Notes under the pieces: generated by a model
Database searches by the model: none
What the model was told of the DNA's origin: nothing
Seen by the model: the letters and a program-made list of their open reading frames with translations, nothing else
Position numbers and translations under genes: made by a program
NCBI GenBank assembly: GCA_039621445.1
Contig: CP154957.1
Span: 33,344,534 to 33,408,533, forward strand
Origin: Euglena gracilis
Lineage: Eukaryota; Euglenida; Euglenophyceae; Euglenales
Direction of reading: 5' to 3'
Length of the DNA stretch: 64,000 nucleotides
In this document: positions 1 through 15,467 of the stretch, piece by piece
How the letters are laid out: each line of letters begins with the position of its first letter
How positions within the stretch are numbered: the stretch's first letter is position 1

Positions 1-309
1 TGCAAGCCACCGGCCACTTGCGCGCACACACGCACACACACATACACACACATGCACGCACACATACTCACACACAATAACAACAAAAACAACATACATA
101 CATACATACATACATACATACATACATACATACATACATACATACATACATACATACATACATACATACATACATACATACATACATACATACATACATA
201 CATACATACATACATACATACATACATACATACATACATACACACACAACACACACACACACAAACACGCGCGCGCACACACACACACAAATGCACACAC
301 ACACACAAA

Positions 310-340
<31 letters not shown>

Positions 341-383
341 ACGCACGCACGCATGCATGCACAAACACACATTCACACACAAT

Positions 384-447
<64 letters not shown>

Positions 448-476
448 ACACACCCACACACAAACACGCGCGCGCG

Positions 477-545
<69 letters not shown>

Positions 546-783
546 ACACACACACGCACACACACACCCACACACACACACACACGCAAATGCACACACC
601 CACACACACACACACACTTACACACACACACCCACCCATCCACCCACCCACCCACCCACCCACACACCCACACAAACACACTCTCTCGCACACACACACA
701 CGCAAATTCACACACACACACACACACACACGCACACACACACACACACGCAAATGCACACACACACACACACGCACCCCCCC

Positions 784-842
<59 letters not shown>

Positions 843-883
843 ACACACACACACACACACACCCCCACCCACACACACCCACA

Positions 884-961
<78 letters not shown>

Positions 962-1000
962 CCCACACACGCACCCACCCACCCATCCACCCACCTGCAC
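1..1000. repeat. compound CA-rich microsatellite block
   Basis: Nearly the whole first kilobase is simple repeat. There is a (CATA)n tract at about 96-240, long (CA)n stretches, short (CG)n patches, CCCA runs, a poly-C tract at about 778-800 and an ACGC tract at about 920-960. Open frames of several hundred codons cross it on both strands (His-Thr or Cys-Val repeats), but they only reflect the repeat period and are not genes. The block lies in an intron or 3' flank of the nucleotidyltransferase half of the minus-strand gene whose exon ends at 1025. Confidence 0.95.
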
Positions 1001-1024
1001 ACACACACCGACCAACTGCAGTAC

Positions 1025-4429
<3,405 letters not shown>

Positions 4430-5307
4430 CTGCCTGCACAGCCCCTGCGGCAGAGACACCACTCGAGTGAAAAGCAGCCAGCTTTTGGGCCACGGCCAAC
4501 CCACTGGGTTGGCCGCCCCTCAGTGGCAGAGACCAAATCCCCCCCCCCCCCCAAGCCCAATGGCTGCTCTCCAATCGCCCAGCCCCTCTTCTGGGGTGTG
4601 CGCCGTCCCAAAAACATCAGGTGCCACCAGAGACTGGACCGCACAATTCTGTCCAACCAACCCCCGGGGAAGGGAGGGGGGGGGTCACTTCTGCTCTTCC
4701 AAAAACCAGTCAATCACAACCCCCCTGCTAGGTTGTGAGTGCTGAGCCCCACTCTCTCGTCCCTGGTAGCCGTCTTCTCCCTATCTGTTTGGTAAGCCAG
4801 GACATTTCGAGGCTTCAAGGCCCCAAGGGAACGAACGAAAGCTTCCAGTGACCTCAATGGCTGGCCACACGGCTGCCTGGCTTGCCCCCCCCCCCTACGA
4901 AATTCGACCACAAACGTGGAAAAAAGACAAATTATTCGCGACAAAAGATAAACGTGACTAAAATAAAGTGACCGGGTCACTTCAGTAACGTTGCCGACAC
5001 TCCAAGGGGGGGGAGGGGTGCGCAGCACTAAGTTACTCTGAAAAAAACTAGTCACCCCGGGGGGGGGGTCAGTCATTGACTAAGGGCTGGTGGATTGAGC
5101 CAACGACCAATCATTTGGCAATCCCAAGAGCTTGAAATCTGTGAAAACGAAGGGCAAGATGATTGCCCACAATTCTTGAAATAAAAAAATCCCCAGAAAA
5201 AATATGTTTGCATTATAACAACAAAATGGTCAGATAATGTTGCATGGTGCCCTTAAATTTGCAGGAAATGTTGGGCAAATAAAATTATATCCTAGTGATC
5301 AGCGATC

Positions 5308-5741
5308 AGGGAGTTGCTTAAAGACCCCCCAGGGGAGTCCAGCTCAGAGGGTGAAAAAGTTGGGCTGGCTGGAAAAAGGCTGCTGGCTGACCCCCTCTGG
5401 GGATCCCGGGCTGGAGGTGAGCCCAACCCGGGGTCGAACTGGGTGCCAAAAAATCGGAATTGCAAAAAATGCATAAAAAACTGACAATTATGCAAAAAAA
5501 ATCGATTTTTTTTGGTGCAAATTTGCTCTGCCCTTTTCCGACCCATTTTTGACCCATTTTTGCACCCCGGAAAGCGAAAAATGTGGTACCGTCCAGCCGC
5601 CCTTTGGTTGGCTGGAAATAAATAACACTCGTTGAGGGGGGGGGGGAGGGGGTCCCAGGCTGGAATAAAGTTGCTGGCTGGGAAAAGGCTGCTGGCTGGC
5701 TGGACCCCTGCGGGTCAAATTTTCTCATGCTCAGCCCTGCG
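5308..5741. mobile_element. second CAGG-type element (GCTGGCTGG subfamily), imperfect ends
   Basis: Starts CAGGGAGTTGCTTAAAGAC and ends at CCCTG. The flanks AGCGAT/AGCGAT match over six bases. Internal hallmarks are GGCTGGCTGGAAAAAGGC repeats and a poly-A/ATCGAT/poly-T centre, shared with 16450-16790, 20930-21409 and 54480-54950. The right inverted repeat is not obvious, so the right end is uncertain. Confidence 0.4.
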
Positions 5742-5998
5742 AGCGATGGGCGAAAACTGAAGAGAACCCAAGGAAGGAGCGAAGACCATCCCTGGAGTTC
5801 TGTCCGTGTTTCGATATGGAAAGTCAAGCACATTCCCAATCATTTCTGCCAAAAGTGTCCCATCGATCAACAGGTGACACCCACCTCCCAGAGGATTCTG
5901 TGTCTGTCCAGAGTGGGCAAAACCCACCTGCACCGTTTGGCGACGCAGGACCAAATGGTGCCCCCTGCGCCGGGGTGGACTGCGGGGAGGGGGGAGAC

Positions 5999-8311
5999 CG
6001 AGAGTCAGGGTCAGGCACGCCATCCCCAGGTCCCGGGTCACGATATCGACCACCGCCTGCTGGTCCTCCTCACTCTTCGCCAGGAACTGCGCACACCCGT
6101 CCCCCTGCGGCACGGCACACATCCCCCGGACCCCGCCCACCCCGACAGGCGGGAGGACATGGCAGAAAAGAAACGGGGAGGGAAAGGCAGGGTTACGGTA
6201 CGGGGAGTTTCTCGTGCCTCCTCGAACGTGCTCAAACGACATCCGAGGAGGCTCTCGAGCCTCCCCGAATGTCGCTCGAGGTCATTCGAGGTCATTTGAG
6301 GTGGCTCGAAAGCTTCCTCGAATGTCGTTCAAGGAGGCTGAAGAGAGCCTCCTCGAACGAGCTCGAACATATGTTGGACCATGAAACTGAAACAAAAACA
6401 TATATTTTCAACTAATTTCAAACCCTTTTTGTTGCCGGTGCCCCTGTGTGCACAACTGCTCGGAGGGCCTCAAAAACAACAAAATCCCTTGTGTGTTACA
6501 TGTTCTCTGTGTGTGCAAATTCCCTTTGATGCGCAAATCCTTTGTAAGCAACTTTTTGCAGAGGGTCCCAAAAACACCCCATGCGTGTACACAGGAGGAG
6601 GCTCCTGAGCCTCCTCGAACGTGCTCAAACAACATCCGGGAAGGCTTTCGGGCCTCCTCAAACATGCTCAAACGACATTCGAGGAGGCCCGAAAAGCTCC
6701 TCAAATGTCGTTCAAGTTCGTTTGAGGAGGCTCGAGAGCCTTCTCGAATGCTGTTCAACTCGTTCAAGTTCATTCTGGCTCGAAAGCCTCCCAAATGTCG
6801 TTCAAGGTGGTTCGAGGAGGCTGTTTAAGCCCCCCTCCCCAAGGGGGGGGGGGGCTTAAAAACGTTCGAGGAGGCTGTTTAAGCCCCCCTCCCCGAGGGG
6901 GGGCTGTTTAAGCCCCCTCCCGAGGGGGGGGGGTGCTTAAAAACGTTCGAGGAGGTTGTTTAAGCCCCCCTCCCCGAGGGGGGGTGCTTAAAAACGTTCG
7001 AGGAGGCTGTTTAAGCCCCCCTCCCCGAGGGGGGGGGGCTAAAAACGTTTGAGGAGGCTGTTTAAGCCCCCCTCCCCGAGGGGGAGGCTTAAAAACGTCT
7101 GAGCAGGTTGTTTAAGCCCCCCTCCCCGAGCCCGAGGGGGAGGCTTAAAAACGTCTGAGGAGGTTGTTTAAGCCCCCCTCCCCGAGGGGGGGGGGGCTAA
7201 AAACGTTCAAGGAGGCTGTTTAAGCCCCCCTCCCCGAGGGGGGGGCTAAAAAACGTCCGAGGAGGTTGTTTAAGCCCCCCTCCCCGAGGGGGGGGGGTGC
7301 TTAAAAACGTTCAAAAAAGGCTGTTTAAGCCCCCCTCCCCAAGGGGGGGGGCTTAAAAAAGGCAGAGGAGGTTGTTTACGCCCCCTCCCCGAGGGGGGGG
7401 GGGGCTAAAAACGTTCAAGGAGGCTGTTTAAGCCCTCTCCCGAGGGGGGGGGGGTGCTTAAAAACGTTCGAGGAGGTTGTTTAAGCCCCCCCTCCCCGAG
7501 GGGGGGGTGCTTAAAAACGTTCGAGGAGGCTGTTTAAGCCCCCCTCCCCGAGGGGGGGGGCTAAAAACGTTTGAGGAGGCTGTTTAAGCGCCCCTCCCCG
7601 AGGGGGAGGCTTAAAAACGTCTGAGCAGGTTGTTTAAGCCCCCCTCCCCGAGCCCAAGGGGGAGGCTTAAAAACGTCTGAGGAGGTTGTTTAAGCCCCCC
7701 TCCCCGAGGGGGGGGGGGCTAAAAACGTTCAAGGAGGCTGTTTAAGCCCCCCTCCCCGAGGGGGGGGCTAAAAAACGTCCGAGGAGGTTGTTTAAGCCCC
7801 CCTCCCCGAGGGGGGGGTGCTTAAAAACGTTCAAAAAAGGCTGTTTAAGCCCCCCTCCCCAAAGAGGGGGGGCTAAAAACGTTCAAGGAGGCTGTTTAAG
7901 CCCCCCTCCCCGAGGGGGGGGCTAAAAACGTTCAAGGAGGCTGTTTAAGCCCTCTCCCGAGGGGGGGGTGCTTAAAAACGTTCGAGGAGGTTGTTTAAGC
8001 CCCCTCCCCAAGGGGGGGGCTTAAAAACGTCCGAGGAGGTTGTTTAAGCCCCCCTCCCCAAGGGGGGGGGGGCTAAAAACGTTCAAGGAGGCTGTTTAAG
8101 CCCTCTCCCGAGGGGGGGGGTGCTTAAAAACGTTCGAGGAGGCTCAAACTTGAACGTTTGAGCTCGTGCCTCCTCCTCTGGTGGGAAAAGCTTGCCGTTA
8201 AATTTGTGGCTGTGAAACGTTCAACTCACCCATCTCTTCAAAGAGAAAAAAACGACACAAATATTTTCACCCACACCTCCCACACAAGCCGGGACGCATA
8301 TTTTCATGTGC

Positions 8312-8354
<43 letters not shown>

Positions 8355-8678
8355 CACACAACTCGAAGCGAAACAACTCTGGGCCGAGCATGGTTCTATG
8401 TGTGCACGTTGGCCTCCACATCATTGGAGGGGAAAGGGGAACTGCGCCTGGAACTCCGTCAGTAAGGCGCCGAGGGCTGGGTGGTCGCCCGCACGCAGCG
8501 CCTCTAGGGAGCGGGTGACGAGGTCCGTGTTGATGGGGCCGGGCCAGGTCGCTGTTTCTGAATGAAGATGCCAGCACATACACTAACGGAGCACATACAT
8601 GACACAATACAAAAAGATATCAACAACCTTCCATGCACGCACGCGCACAAACACACACATAACCGTACACACACACGC

Positions 8679-8729
<51 letters not shown>

Positions 8730-11700
8730 CACACACACACACACATCGAAGCGAAACAACAGCGTGGGCCGAGCATGGTGTGGACGTTGGCCTCCACCTC
8801 ATTGGAGGGGAAGGGGTACGCCCTGGGGAGAGGGCGTGAAGACAAGGCGGGGGTGGATGCTGCGCCGCCGACGGCCGCACAAGGGAAGGGCAGATGAGGG
8901 GTGCAGTGCCATATCCCAATCAGGGTTTTTTTTTTAAGACTGGGGGGAGGGGTCCCCCCCACCCACCCACCCTCTGGGGGGGCCACCCCCTGGGGGGGGG
9001 TCCCCGGGGGACCCACCCCATTTCCCCGAAAATGGCCAAAAATAGCAGCTTTCTCAAAAATTTTCAGTGGCAAAGGCGCCGAAAAATATCCCCCCCCCCC
9101 CCCGGGGGGCCCCCCCGCGGGGGGGGGGGGGGGCTCGGCCGGACCCACCCACCCTACCTCCCCCCGGGGGTCCACGACAAAAAAAAACCCGTGATCCCAA
9201 TGCGTCCACATCAGGCTACATTTGCATGCGCAGATATCAGGGTGACGGTAGGAGGCTCCAGAGCCTCCCTGAATGTCATTCGAGATGATTCAAGGATGCT
9301 TTTTAGCCCCCCCCCCGAGGCTTGAGAAGGCTGGTGCTCGAACGTTTGAGCTCGAGCCTCTTCACACACAAACACCCCCCCCCCCCCCCCCACAAACAAA
9401 CAGAACAAAAACAAACACACACACAATTGCGCATGCGTGCACACACTTGTTCAGGTCACCAAGGATTCGCTTGGTGTCCTTCCCGGCCTTCAGGTCCACA
9501 ATTACCAGGTGCAGCTGACCCTTCATTTCCACCACCTCAGTGTCCAGGTGGTCCCCATCGAACGTCATAAGCACCACACACTGGCAGGGCGGGTGGTCCG
9601 GAGACGTGCAAGGGGGTGGGGTTGAAGAAACCCTGGCGGGGATCTTTAATCCGGTTTGGTGGGTCAGCCGGAGGACGCAAATGGGGCAGCGGTTATGGGT
9701 CAAAGAATCGTTGGTGAAAATCCTATCCCCAAAATCACGCTCAAACCCCAAGGTTATAAATAAGAAAAAATACCCCCTCCCCGCCTGAACGCCCCCATTT
9801 CCATTTCTTGTGTGACGGCTGCCAGCGCCAGGTGGTGTTCTGGAGGTGGGGTGACAGGTCCGCCCCTTTATTTGCGTTTTGAAGCCAGGTTTTTGAAGTT
9901 GGCTACGAAAGAAGTGGAAATTCACAACCAATAATATCCGTTCTTTGACCGGGGGGGGGGTCGTTGGTCATACTGATGGGTTGTCGGACATAGGGGGGTA
10001 TTATGTAGACTCGTTTCTGTGTTCTCGTTCTTTCCCCCGCTTCGGGCCGGCCCGCCCTGGCTGCTGTCCAAACGCCCCACACTGGTCCATGCGGCCGCAG
10101 CGGGACGGCGTTGCGGGCGGGCGCTGCCCCGAACTGAAAACAGGGGGCCAAGCACAGTGTGGGGGGCAGGGGCTGTGCCGTTGACCGGTTGGGGCCCCCT
10201 CGGCTGCGGTTCGGGTCCGGCGGTGGTCCGCATGGGGTTCGGTGACCAGTGGCAGGGGGACGGTCGGAGGAGGCTCCGGAGCGGGATGCTCATGAGCCTC
10301 CTGGGGTGACTTTCCGCCTCAACAATAAAAGCTTGAAAACACTCAATGGAGGCTTGGGTTGAGCGCTGAGTGGAGCCTCCGCTTACGGTGACCAGCCACG
10401 GCCATCCCTGGGTAGGACCGGCCCGCCCTCACCGCAGAGGCGGGCCCTTGAATGGAAGCCACGGGAAACAAACCGGGGGGCCAGGGCCCAATTCACTCTT
10501 GGTGGGGGGCACAGGGCTGTGGAATTGGGGGGGGGGGAGGGGACGGCAGCGCCCGGGGCTGGATCTCGCCGAGGTACGCCAGCTCCATCTCCCCGCGAAC
10601 TGTCAGCTTCAGGTCGTACACGCAGTTGAAGGCACGGGCGACGAGGACCGTGACGGCGGCGGAGGAGCTGAAGCCAGGGATGAGGGCCAACGGGGGCTGT
10701 GGGGTGGGCTGCCCCAGCTGGGTAATGCAAACCTATATTGACGCTATTTATACCCACGCACAAGGATATGTCTGGCATGCACAAATGCGAGTCTGTGCGC
10801 CTGTGTGTGACTGCTGCCCCCCCCCCCTGCCTGAGGCCCTTCTTCACGGGGAGGTCCGTCTTGTGGTTGTCCAGGATCAGGCCACGCACCTGGTAGTGCA
10901 CCATCATGCAGTACGCCGGGCGGGCAGCAGCCTCAGGCGCAGTTCAGGGGGGGAGGGGGGACCTGCCCCTGCCACCACAGGGTGAGCGAAGGGGCTCCTG
11001 GGCACTCCCGCGCAATAGGCAAAGAAGCCGCCCTCCTGCGCCCGTTCCCGCAGCACGGCCGCCTCCATTGGGGTCAGGCGGCGTATCTGGGATGGTTCGG
11101 CGCACTGACTGCGGGCGTGTGGTTGCGGCATTCCAAGGTAAGCATGGGAACGGTTTGGCGGACCCCCACCCCATCGTAAAACTGCCATTTGATGGGCCAC
11201 TGAGTGCCAGCACAGGTGACAGATTTCCAGGTTACACCCCCTCGTGCGCTGCCTCACAGAAGAATTGCACCGTAATGTACTCAGATCACAAATGGCAGTT
11301 TTATGCTTGGAGTGTTCCAATCTTTCAGGAGCTGTTGCCAGTGCCGTGGCCATCGATTCTCTGAGTTCTCCACATTCTTTTGTTTGGACAAAGTTTTGAA
11401 GTTCCAGGCCGCAGCTCCGCCTGCCCATGCGGTCAATACCACAACGGAGGTCGTTGCTGCGCAAATATTCCGAGAAGCAATTACCTTTTGGGACCTGGGC
11501 CCATCACCGAGGATTTTTAATGAACTCAAAAGGATCCAAACGTAATCGCGGAAGGCGATGTCAAACACCCCCAAAAAGGTGTTCAATTTTTGCCCCCTGG
11601 ACACCTGAAGTTGGTCAATACCAGGGATGACACTTCTCAGGACCCTGACAGTTTTCCAGGGGGGGAGGTGTTGAAACTGTGGCCAGACGTGCAAAATGGA

Positions 11701-11964
11701 CACCAGCCGATATGATTCCGCCGCCTGGGCGGGATGCTGTCCTCGTACACCTCCCCCGTGTCCACGGTGCACCGCAGCACGAGGTGGGTCGGGTGCGGGT
11801 ACACCCGGGCGTGGATGCCCTGGTTGGTGCCGGACACGATGCAGCGGCCCTTCTCGATGGCCGAGTTGAAGCGCCGGTAGTGGCCCGCCCAGTCGCTGTG
11901 CTCCCCCAGCAGGCAGACCCGGCCCGGCACGAAGAGGTTCCAGCCAGGGGACCGTTTGGGGGGT
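5999..11964 (-). CDS. GHMP-family sugar kinase half of the same fusion gene
   Basis: Minus-strand exons fit at 11964-11725, 11086-11006, 10931-10831, 10667 to about 10558, 10123 to about 10064, 9580-9447, 8822-8770, 8551-8448 and 6104-5999. In order they give VPGRVCLLGEHSDWAGHYR (GHMP N-terminal motif), EGGFFAYCAG, LDNHKTDLPVKKGL joined to SSSAAVTVLVARAFN (the ATP-binding GLSSSAA motif, formed across an intron), TPSRCGRMDQC, VLMTFDGDHLD with VDLKAGKDTKRIL, AYPFPSNEVEANV, GPINTDLVTRSLEAL and GDGCAQFLAKSEEDQQ. This is the order in mevalonate/galactokinase-like sugar kinases, which phosphorylate a free sugar at C1. The last exon ends one base into a codon. The next, at 4429, supplies two, so the kinase reads straight into the nucleotidyltransferase. 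A sugar salvage role (free sugar to sugar-1-phosphate to NDP-sugar) is inferred; the substrate is unknown. Several introns start GC rather than GT. Confidence 0.82.
6180..6806. repeat. degenerate GAGGCTCGAGAGCCTC repeat block
   Basis: At least six diverged copies of a palindromic module built from CGAGGAGGCTCTCGAGCCTC and CTCGAACGTGCTCAAACG. It runs directly into the regular satellite at 6807. Single copies of the module recur at about 4250, 9250, 10265, 24480 and 46890. Confidence 0.8.
6807..8150. repeat. G/C-rich satellite, about 26 units of 50-55 bp
   Basis: Each unit reads roughly GTTTAAGCCCCCCTCCCCGA, then poly-G, then GCTTAAAAACGTTCGAGGAG. The halves GTTTAAGCCCC and GGGGCTTAAA are complementary, so every unit can fold into a hairpin. 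A rarer variant (CCGAGCCCGAGGGGGAGG) occurs near 7111 and again near 7641, so the array contains a higher-order repeat of about 530 bp. It lies in the intron between kinase exons 8551-8448 and 6104-5999. No other gene is seen in this stretch. Confidence 0.92.
8311..8744. repeat. two (CA)n tracts beside the duplicated exon
   Basis: Microsatellite tracts at 8311-8352 and about 8647-8744 each precede one copy of the duplicated exon segment. Unequal exchange between the two tracts could explain the duplication. The kinase exon 8551-8448 lies between them. Confidence 0.85.
8370..8440 (-). pseudogene. decayed duplicate of the AYPFP kinase exon
   Basis: Bases 8364-8440 repeat 8748-8817, including GAAGCGAAACAAC, GGGCCGAGCATGGT and TTGGCCTCCAC. 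Each copy follows a (CA)n tract. The right copy is the intact exon 8822-8770 (AYPFPSNEVEANV..TML). The left copy keeps the layout but its frame is broken (FPLSPPMMW..TML), with small insertions. It lies just downstream of exon 8551-8448. It is probably a local duplication that never became, or no longer is, an exon. Confidence 0.7.
8921..9193. mobile_element. introner-like MITE, perfect 8-bp duplication
   Basis: Starts CAGGGTTTTTTTTTTAAGAC and ends AAAAACCCGTG. Flanked by ATCCCAAT at 8913-8920 and 9194-9201. The 273-bp interior is poly-G/C blocks around an AT-rich core. It lies in the kinase intron between exons 9580-9447 and 8822-8770, not at an exon edge. Confidence 0.9.
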
Positions 11965-12414
11965 CTCCTCCGGGGGGGGGGGGGAAGCTGGCCTTCAAAA
12001 TGGACGAAACATGCACCTTTAAGCCGTTTCAACCAAACCCGGGAAAACGCATGGGCTATGCAAAATATGCACAAAACATGCGTTGCCGGCGAGGCCTAAA
12101 ATTACAAATGTCCCTGACGGAACGCATACATCATATGCCAAGCACTCCCACCATTTGGACTACCACGATCCCCATTTCGGCCCTTTGACAGCGATCCCTG
12201 TGTCGGCTGCCTGCTGGGGATGTGGAGCTGCTGCCTCAATCAGTGTTGAGATCCTCACCTACGCCTCCCATATGAAAGACCTCCTTCTCCGGGGCCTGTG
12301 GCACCAAGCCAAACCACAATTTAAACTGCCAAATTATCAAAAAAATTCTTATTCAAAAAAAACTTCATGGCGCGATTGCACAACTGGCCCAAGACAATCA
12401 CCTGCTAAATTTGG

Positions 12415-12562
12415 TCAAACCTCGGGTTCAGTTGCTGCGAATCCCGGGAGGGGGGTGCTTCTGAGGTCTGCGGGTCTGGAAACCCTCCCCTGGACCAGGC
12501 CCTCCCCTGGGGTGGCGAGGGAGGCGAGGGCCTCATCCAGCAGCCCCATCGCACGGCTGTGG
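12415..12562 (-). CDS. candidate terminal exon, unknown protein
   Basis: After a CCGTCCACAG acceptor the minus strand encodes RAMGLLDEALASLATPGEG and stays open to a stop at 12415. Third codon positions are strongly G/C, as in the confirmed exons. It could be the C-terminus of the exon series at 14.7-26.6 kb, or an upstream exon of the kinase gene. Donor sites inside it cannot be excluded. Confidence 0.35.
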
Positions 12563-13028
12563 ACGGCAGAGAGGGAGGCAGCTGGGGAGACACTATGGGG
12601 GGGAGTGGGGGAGGGAGGGAGGGCTGTATGGGAAGGCCTGGGGAGGGCCCCCTCCCCCACCTACCACATCACCAAAATCCTTCGCCGCCTTCTGCACAGA
12701 AAAAAGTCTGACCGGAAAATCGGTGCCCCGGAAAAACGGAAGGGGTTGTTGGGGTGTCGGAACCCCCCAACCCACAACAGGATACAAGATTGGAGGCACC
12801 CATCCACCACTCGCAAGGTTTTGGGGGTTCCCAACAGGGTAGGAATCCCGCCAGGGTTCGGTGGTGGCCAGCCCTGCTTGCTGGGGTGATAACGCCCAGT
12901 CAATCAAGCTGGATGCTCCGATGGTCTGGTTTGACAAGCCTGGGCGCTGGTCTAGGGGCCTGACCTCCCAGCGGCCAACCTCAGAACCTCCCAGGACCAC
13001 CCTGTCCAGATTCCTCCGCAATTTCCAT

Positions 13029-13240
13029 GGATACGATACAAAACAATATGCTACGATACGACACGATACGATACGATACGATACGATGCAATACGCTACA
13101 ATAGCTACGATACGATACGATACGATACGATACGATACGATATGCTACGATACGATAAGATACGATACATACAATACAATACAATACAATGCTACAATAC
13201 GATACGATACAATATGCTACCACATGTTATGATATGATAC
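13029..13240. repeat. (GATAC)n pentanucleotide repeat
   Basis: About 210 bp of ACGATACGAT with scattered substitutions (CAATAC, GCTACG). It has no coding features and is flanked by ordinary intron-like sequence. Confidence 0.95.
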
Positions 13241-13504
13241 AATATATCTGGAGATGAGGCGAGGCAACCGGAGGGTGGCAGGCCACCAGCTGGGGCCCAG
13301 TGGAAAGGTCGCAGCCAGCCCAATGCCTGGCCTGTGAGGCGATCCGTGCAAAACAAAACGTCGCGGACCCGTCGGGATCCAGTTGCCGGAGTGACAGGAT
13401 CAAGACACTGTGCAGCTGTGGGTCAGGGCAGCGGCGCCGGCAGCAGCCCGGCCTTGGCCATCAACATTGCACTTTCCCGCCGCCTTTGGACAGGCAATCC
13501 ACAC

Positions 13505-13796
13505 CAGGCTTTTGCTTACCGACCGGGGGGGGGGGGGGGGGGGGGGGGGGGTGCTATAGGGTGCCTGCCCCTAGCAGGTATACCCCCCTGGGGGGGTCCG
13601 GGGGACCCAGAAAATTTTCATTGAAAATGGCTTTTTGTGTCCCCCGGCGCTGGGGTCGGAGGGGGTGCTTGCTATGGGCAGGCACCCCCAAAAACCTGAC
13701 CCTCCCCGGGGGGGGTCGGATGGGGTGCTATGGGCTGCCTGCCCCTAGCACCCCCCCCCCGTGGGGTAGGCACCCGACTTAAAAAAAAAAGGCCTG
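13505..13796. mobile_element. introner-like MITE, perfect 8-bp duplication
   Basis: Starts CAGGCTTTTGCTTACCGACC and ends TTAAAAAAAAAAGGCCTG. Flanked by ATCCACAC at 13497-13504 and 13797-13804. The interior has 22 consecutive G at about 13528-13550 and the internal phrase GGCAGGCACCCCCAAAAACC, also seen in other copies. No neighbouring exon was recognised. Confidence 0.88.
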
Positions 13797-14689
13797 ATCC
13801 ACACACTGAGCTTGCAGACTCACTGCTTGTATATGTGTTTGTAGGGGCCGGGGGGGGGAGCGGGCGGGCAGAGGGTGGGTTGGCGATACCTCCCAAGACA
13901 AGACACGTGTGTGGTCTCACACCGGGAAGGACTCCGGTGCGACAAAAACTGGGAGGCAAGGCAAACTGGGAGCGCCCTGCGAGATCCGCTCCGAAATAAA
14001 ACAAAACAACCCCTCCCTCGGGCCGCCCCTGCCTCGGCGGCTAATCTCAGCGTCATCGACATTTGTGGTTCCGCAGGGCTGGGCTGTGTGGGGGCCACTC
14101 TCAACCCACGACCGTGGCAGGGACAGGGGCACCCCGGATGCGTCGGCAGCGTTCGGGGGAGCGACCCCGGGGACGGGACGCAGCGCTGCGGGGCGCCCGC
14201 CGACAGCGCCGGGCCGGGGGGCGGAGGTGCGGGTGGGGGCCCCCGCCACACCGTTGCTGACCTGGCGCCATTGTGTTGGCTGCCACTGCCGGTGGGCCAG
14301 CCCAGCCCAACGCTGCCAAGTGGTGGCCAAACAATCCACCTCCCAGTGCTGGGGGAGATATGCGACACCGGGGGGGGGGGGTGGCATTCGTTTGTTCATT
14401 TGCCACTCTTGCCCCGGGATGAAGTGAAATCCCCCGAAACGGTGAGTCAGATGGAGGATGCCCACGAAGCAATGGTGTGGTCCCGCGTTGCAAATGACGG
14501 ACTCCGGGACATTGCTCGCTGCTGCGGGGCACTCTGCAACGGGTACGGGGAAACTCTCTGCACTCATCGAAATGCCGACCCCTTCCAAAGCCACCTCCTT
14601 CGTTGCTGGGTCGCGGGATTATCGTCTCTTGCCTGACATCCTTCGGGCCTTCTTCATCAACGCCCAGGCTGTGTTGGCAGAGCGTCTTT

Positions 14690-15249
14690 CACCGATGCCA
14701 AGCGCTGTCCCCAGGCAGGGAAGGCCGGCCGCCTCGCACCGTACACCGCCGCCTCGTACGCGGGGGGCGTGGCGAGGCAGGCGAGGGGGCCGGGGCCGTC
14801 CGGGTGCCGCTGCCGGATGGCCGTTTGGATGGCCGCCGTGAACCGCCGCTGGTTCGGCGCCTCCCGGACGCGGAGGCGGGCGCAGCCAGGGGTTTGTCGA
14901 GGGCCCGGGGGCCGGGATGGCACAGCGGTCTGGCACGGGCAAGGTTGCGGTAGGACTTGTTCTGGAGGAAAGACGCCCACGAACAGTCCGGGGCATCCAG
15001 CGGTGAACGTTGAACGTTGAGCCTTCGTCCACGATTCTCCCCAACTTCGTGGTGTCATTTTGGGTGGGTCGGGCCCCACCGTGATGGGGAATGGGTGGTC
15101 CCCGGGCACCTTGGAAAAATCTCTGGGCCTTGCGGACGACGCGGAGGCGGACCCTCTCACGCTGCAGCAGTGCGGGGTCCGCGTCGATGCCGTTCTCGTA
15201 GCACAAGAGGGAGGCGTGCAGGGCTGGGTCGCATGAGGCGGGGGCCGGG
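14690..15249 (-). CDS. exons of an unrecognised protein
   Basis: Exon 15249-15110 follows AACCAG and encodes SLLCYENGIDADPALLQRER followed by VRLRVVRKAQRFFQ, ending at a GT donor. A second open block at about 14900-14690 encodes NQRRFTAAIQTAIRQRH and later AYEAAVYGARRPAFPAWGQ. Codons are G/C-ending throughout. I do not recognise the family. The charged, leucine-rich first exon looks helical. Both have the same orientation as the LOTUS-like exons upstream and may be their continuation. Confidence 0.5.
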
Positions 15250-15467
15250 CTGGTTGCCCAAGCCTGCACACCTGAACACGCCCACACCCAACCCACACCC
15301 ACCCACCCGGCCAGCCAGCGTGGGACCCCCCGAAGAGACGCTCTGCAAAAGGTGGGGCCTTCTGGAGGCGATTTCCAAAAAAAATCCCAGCGCCTTGTGC
15401 CGAAACCCCAAATCTGGCCTCCCGCCTGAGATCCCCCTGCGGGGTGGGGGGTCCAGCCCCGGCCCAT

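Noticed and set aside
6807-8150. CRISPR-like regular array
   Set aside because: There are no unique spacers, since the whole unit is repeated. Unit length varies and the context is a eukaryotic intron, so it is a satellite.
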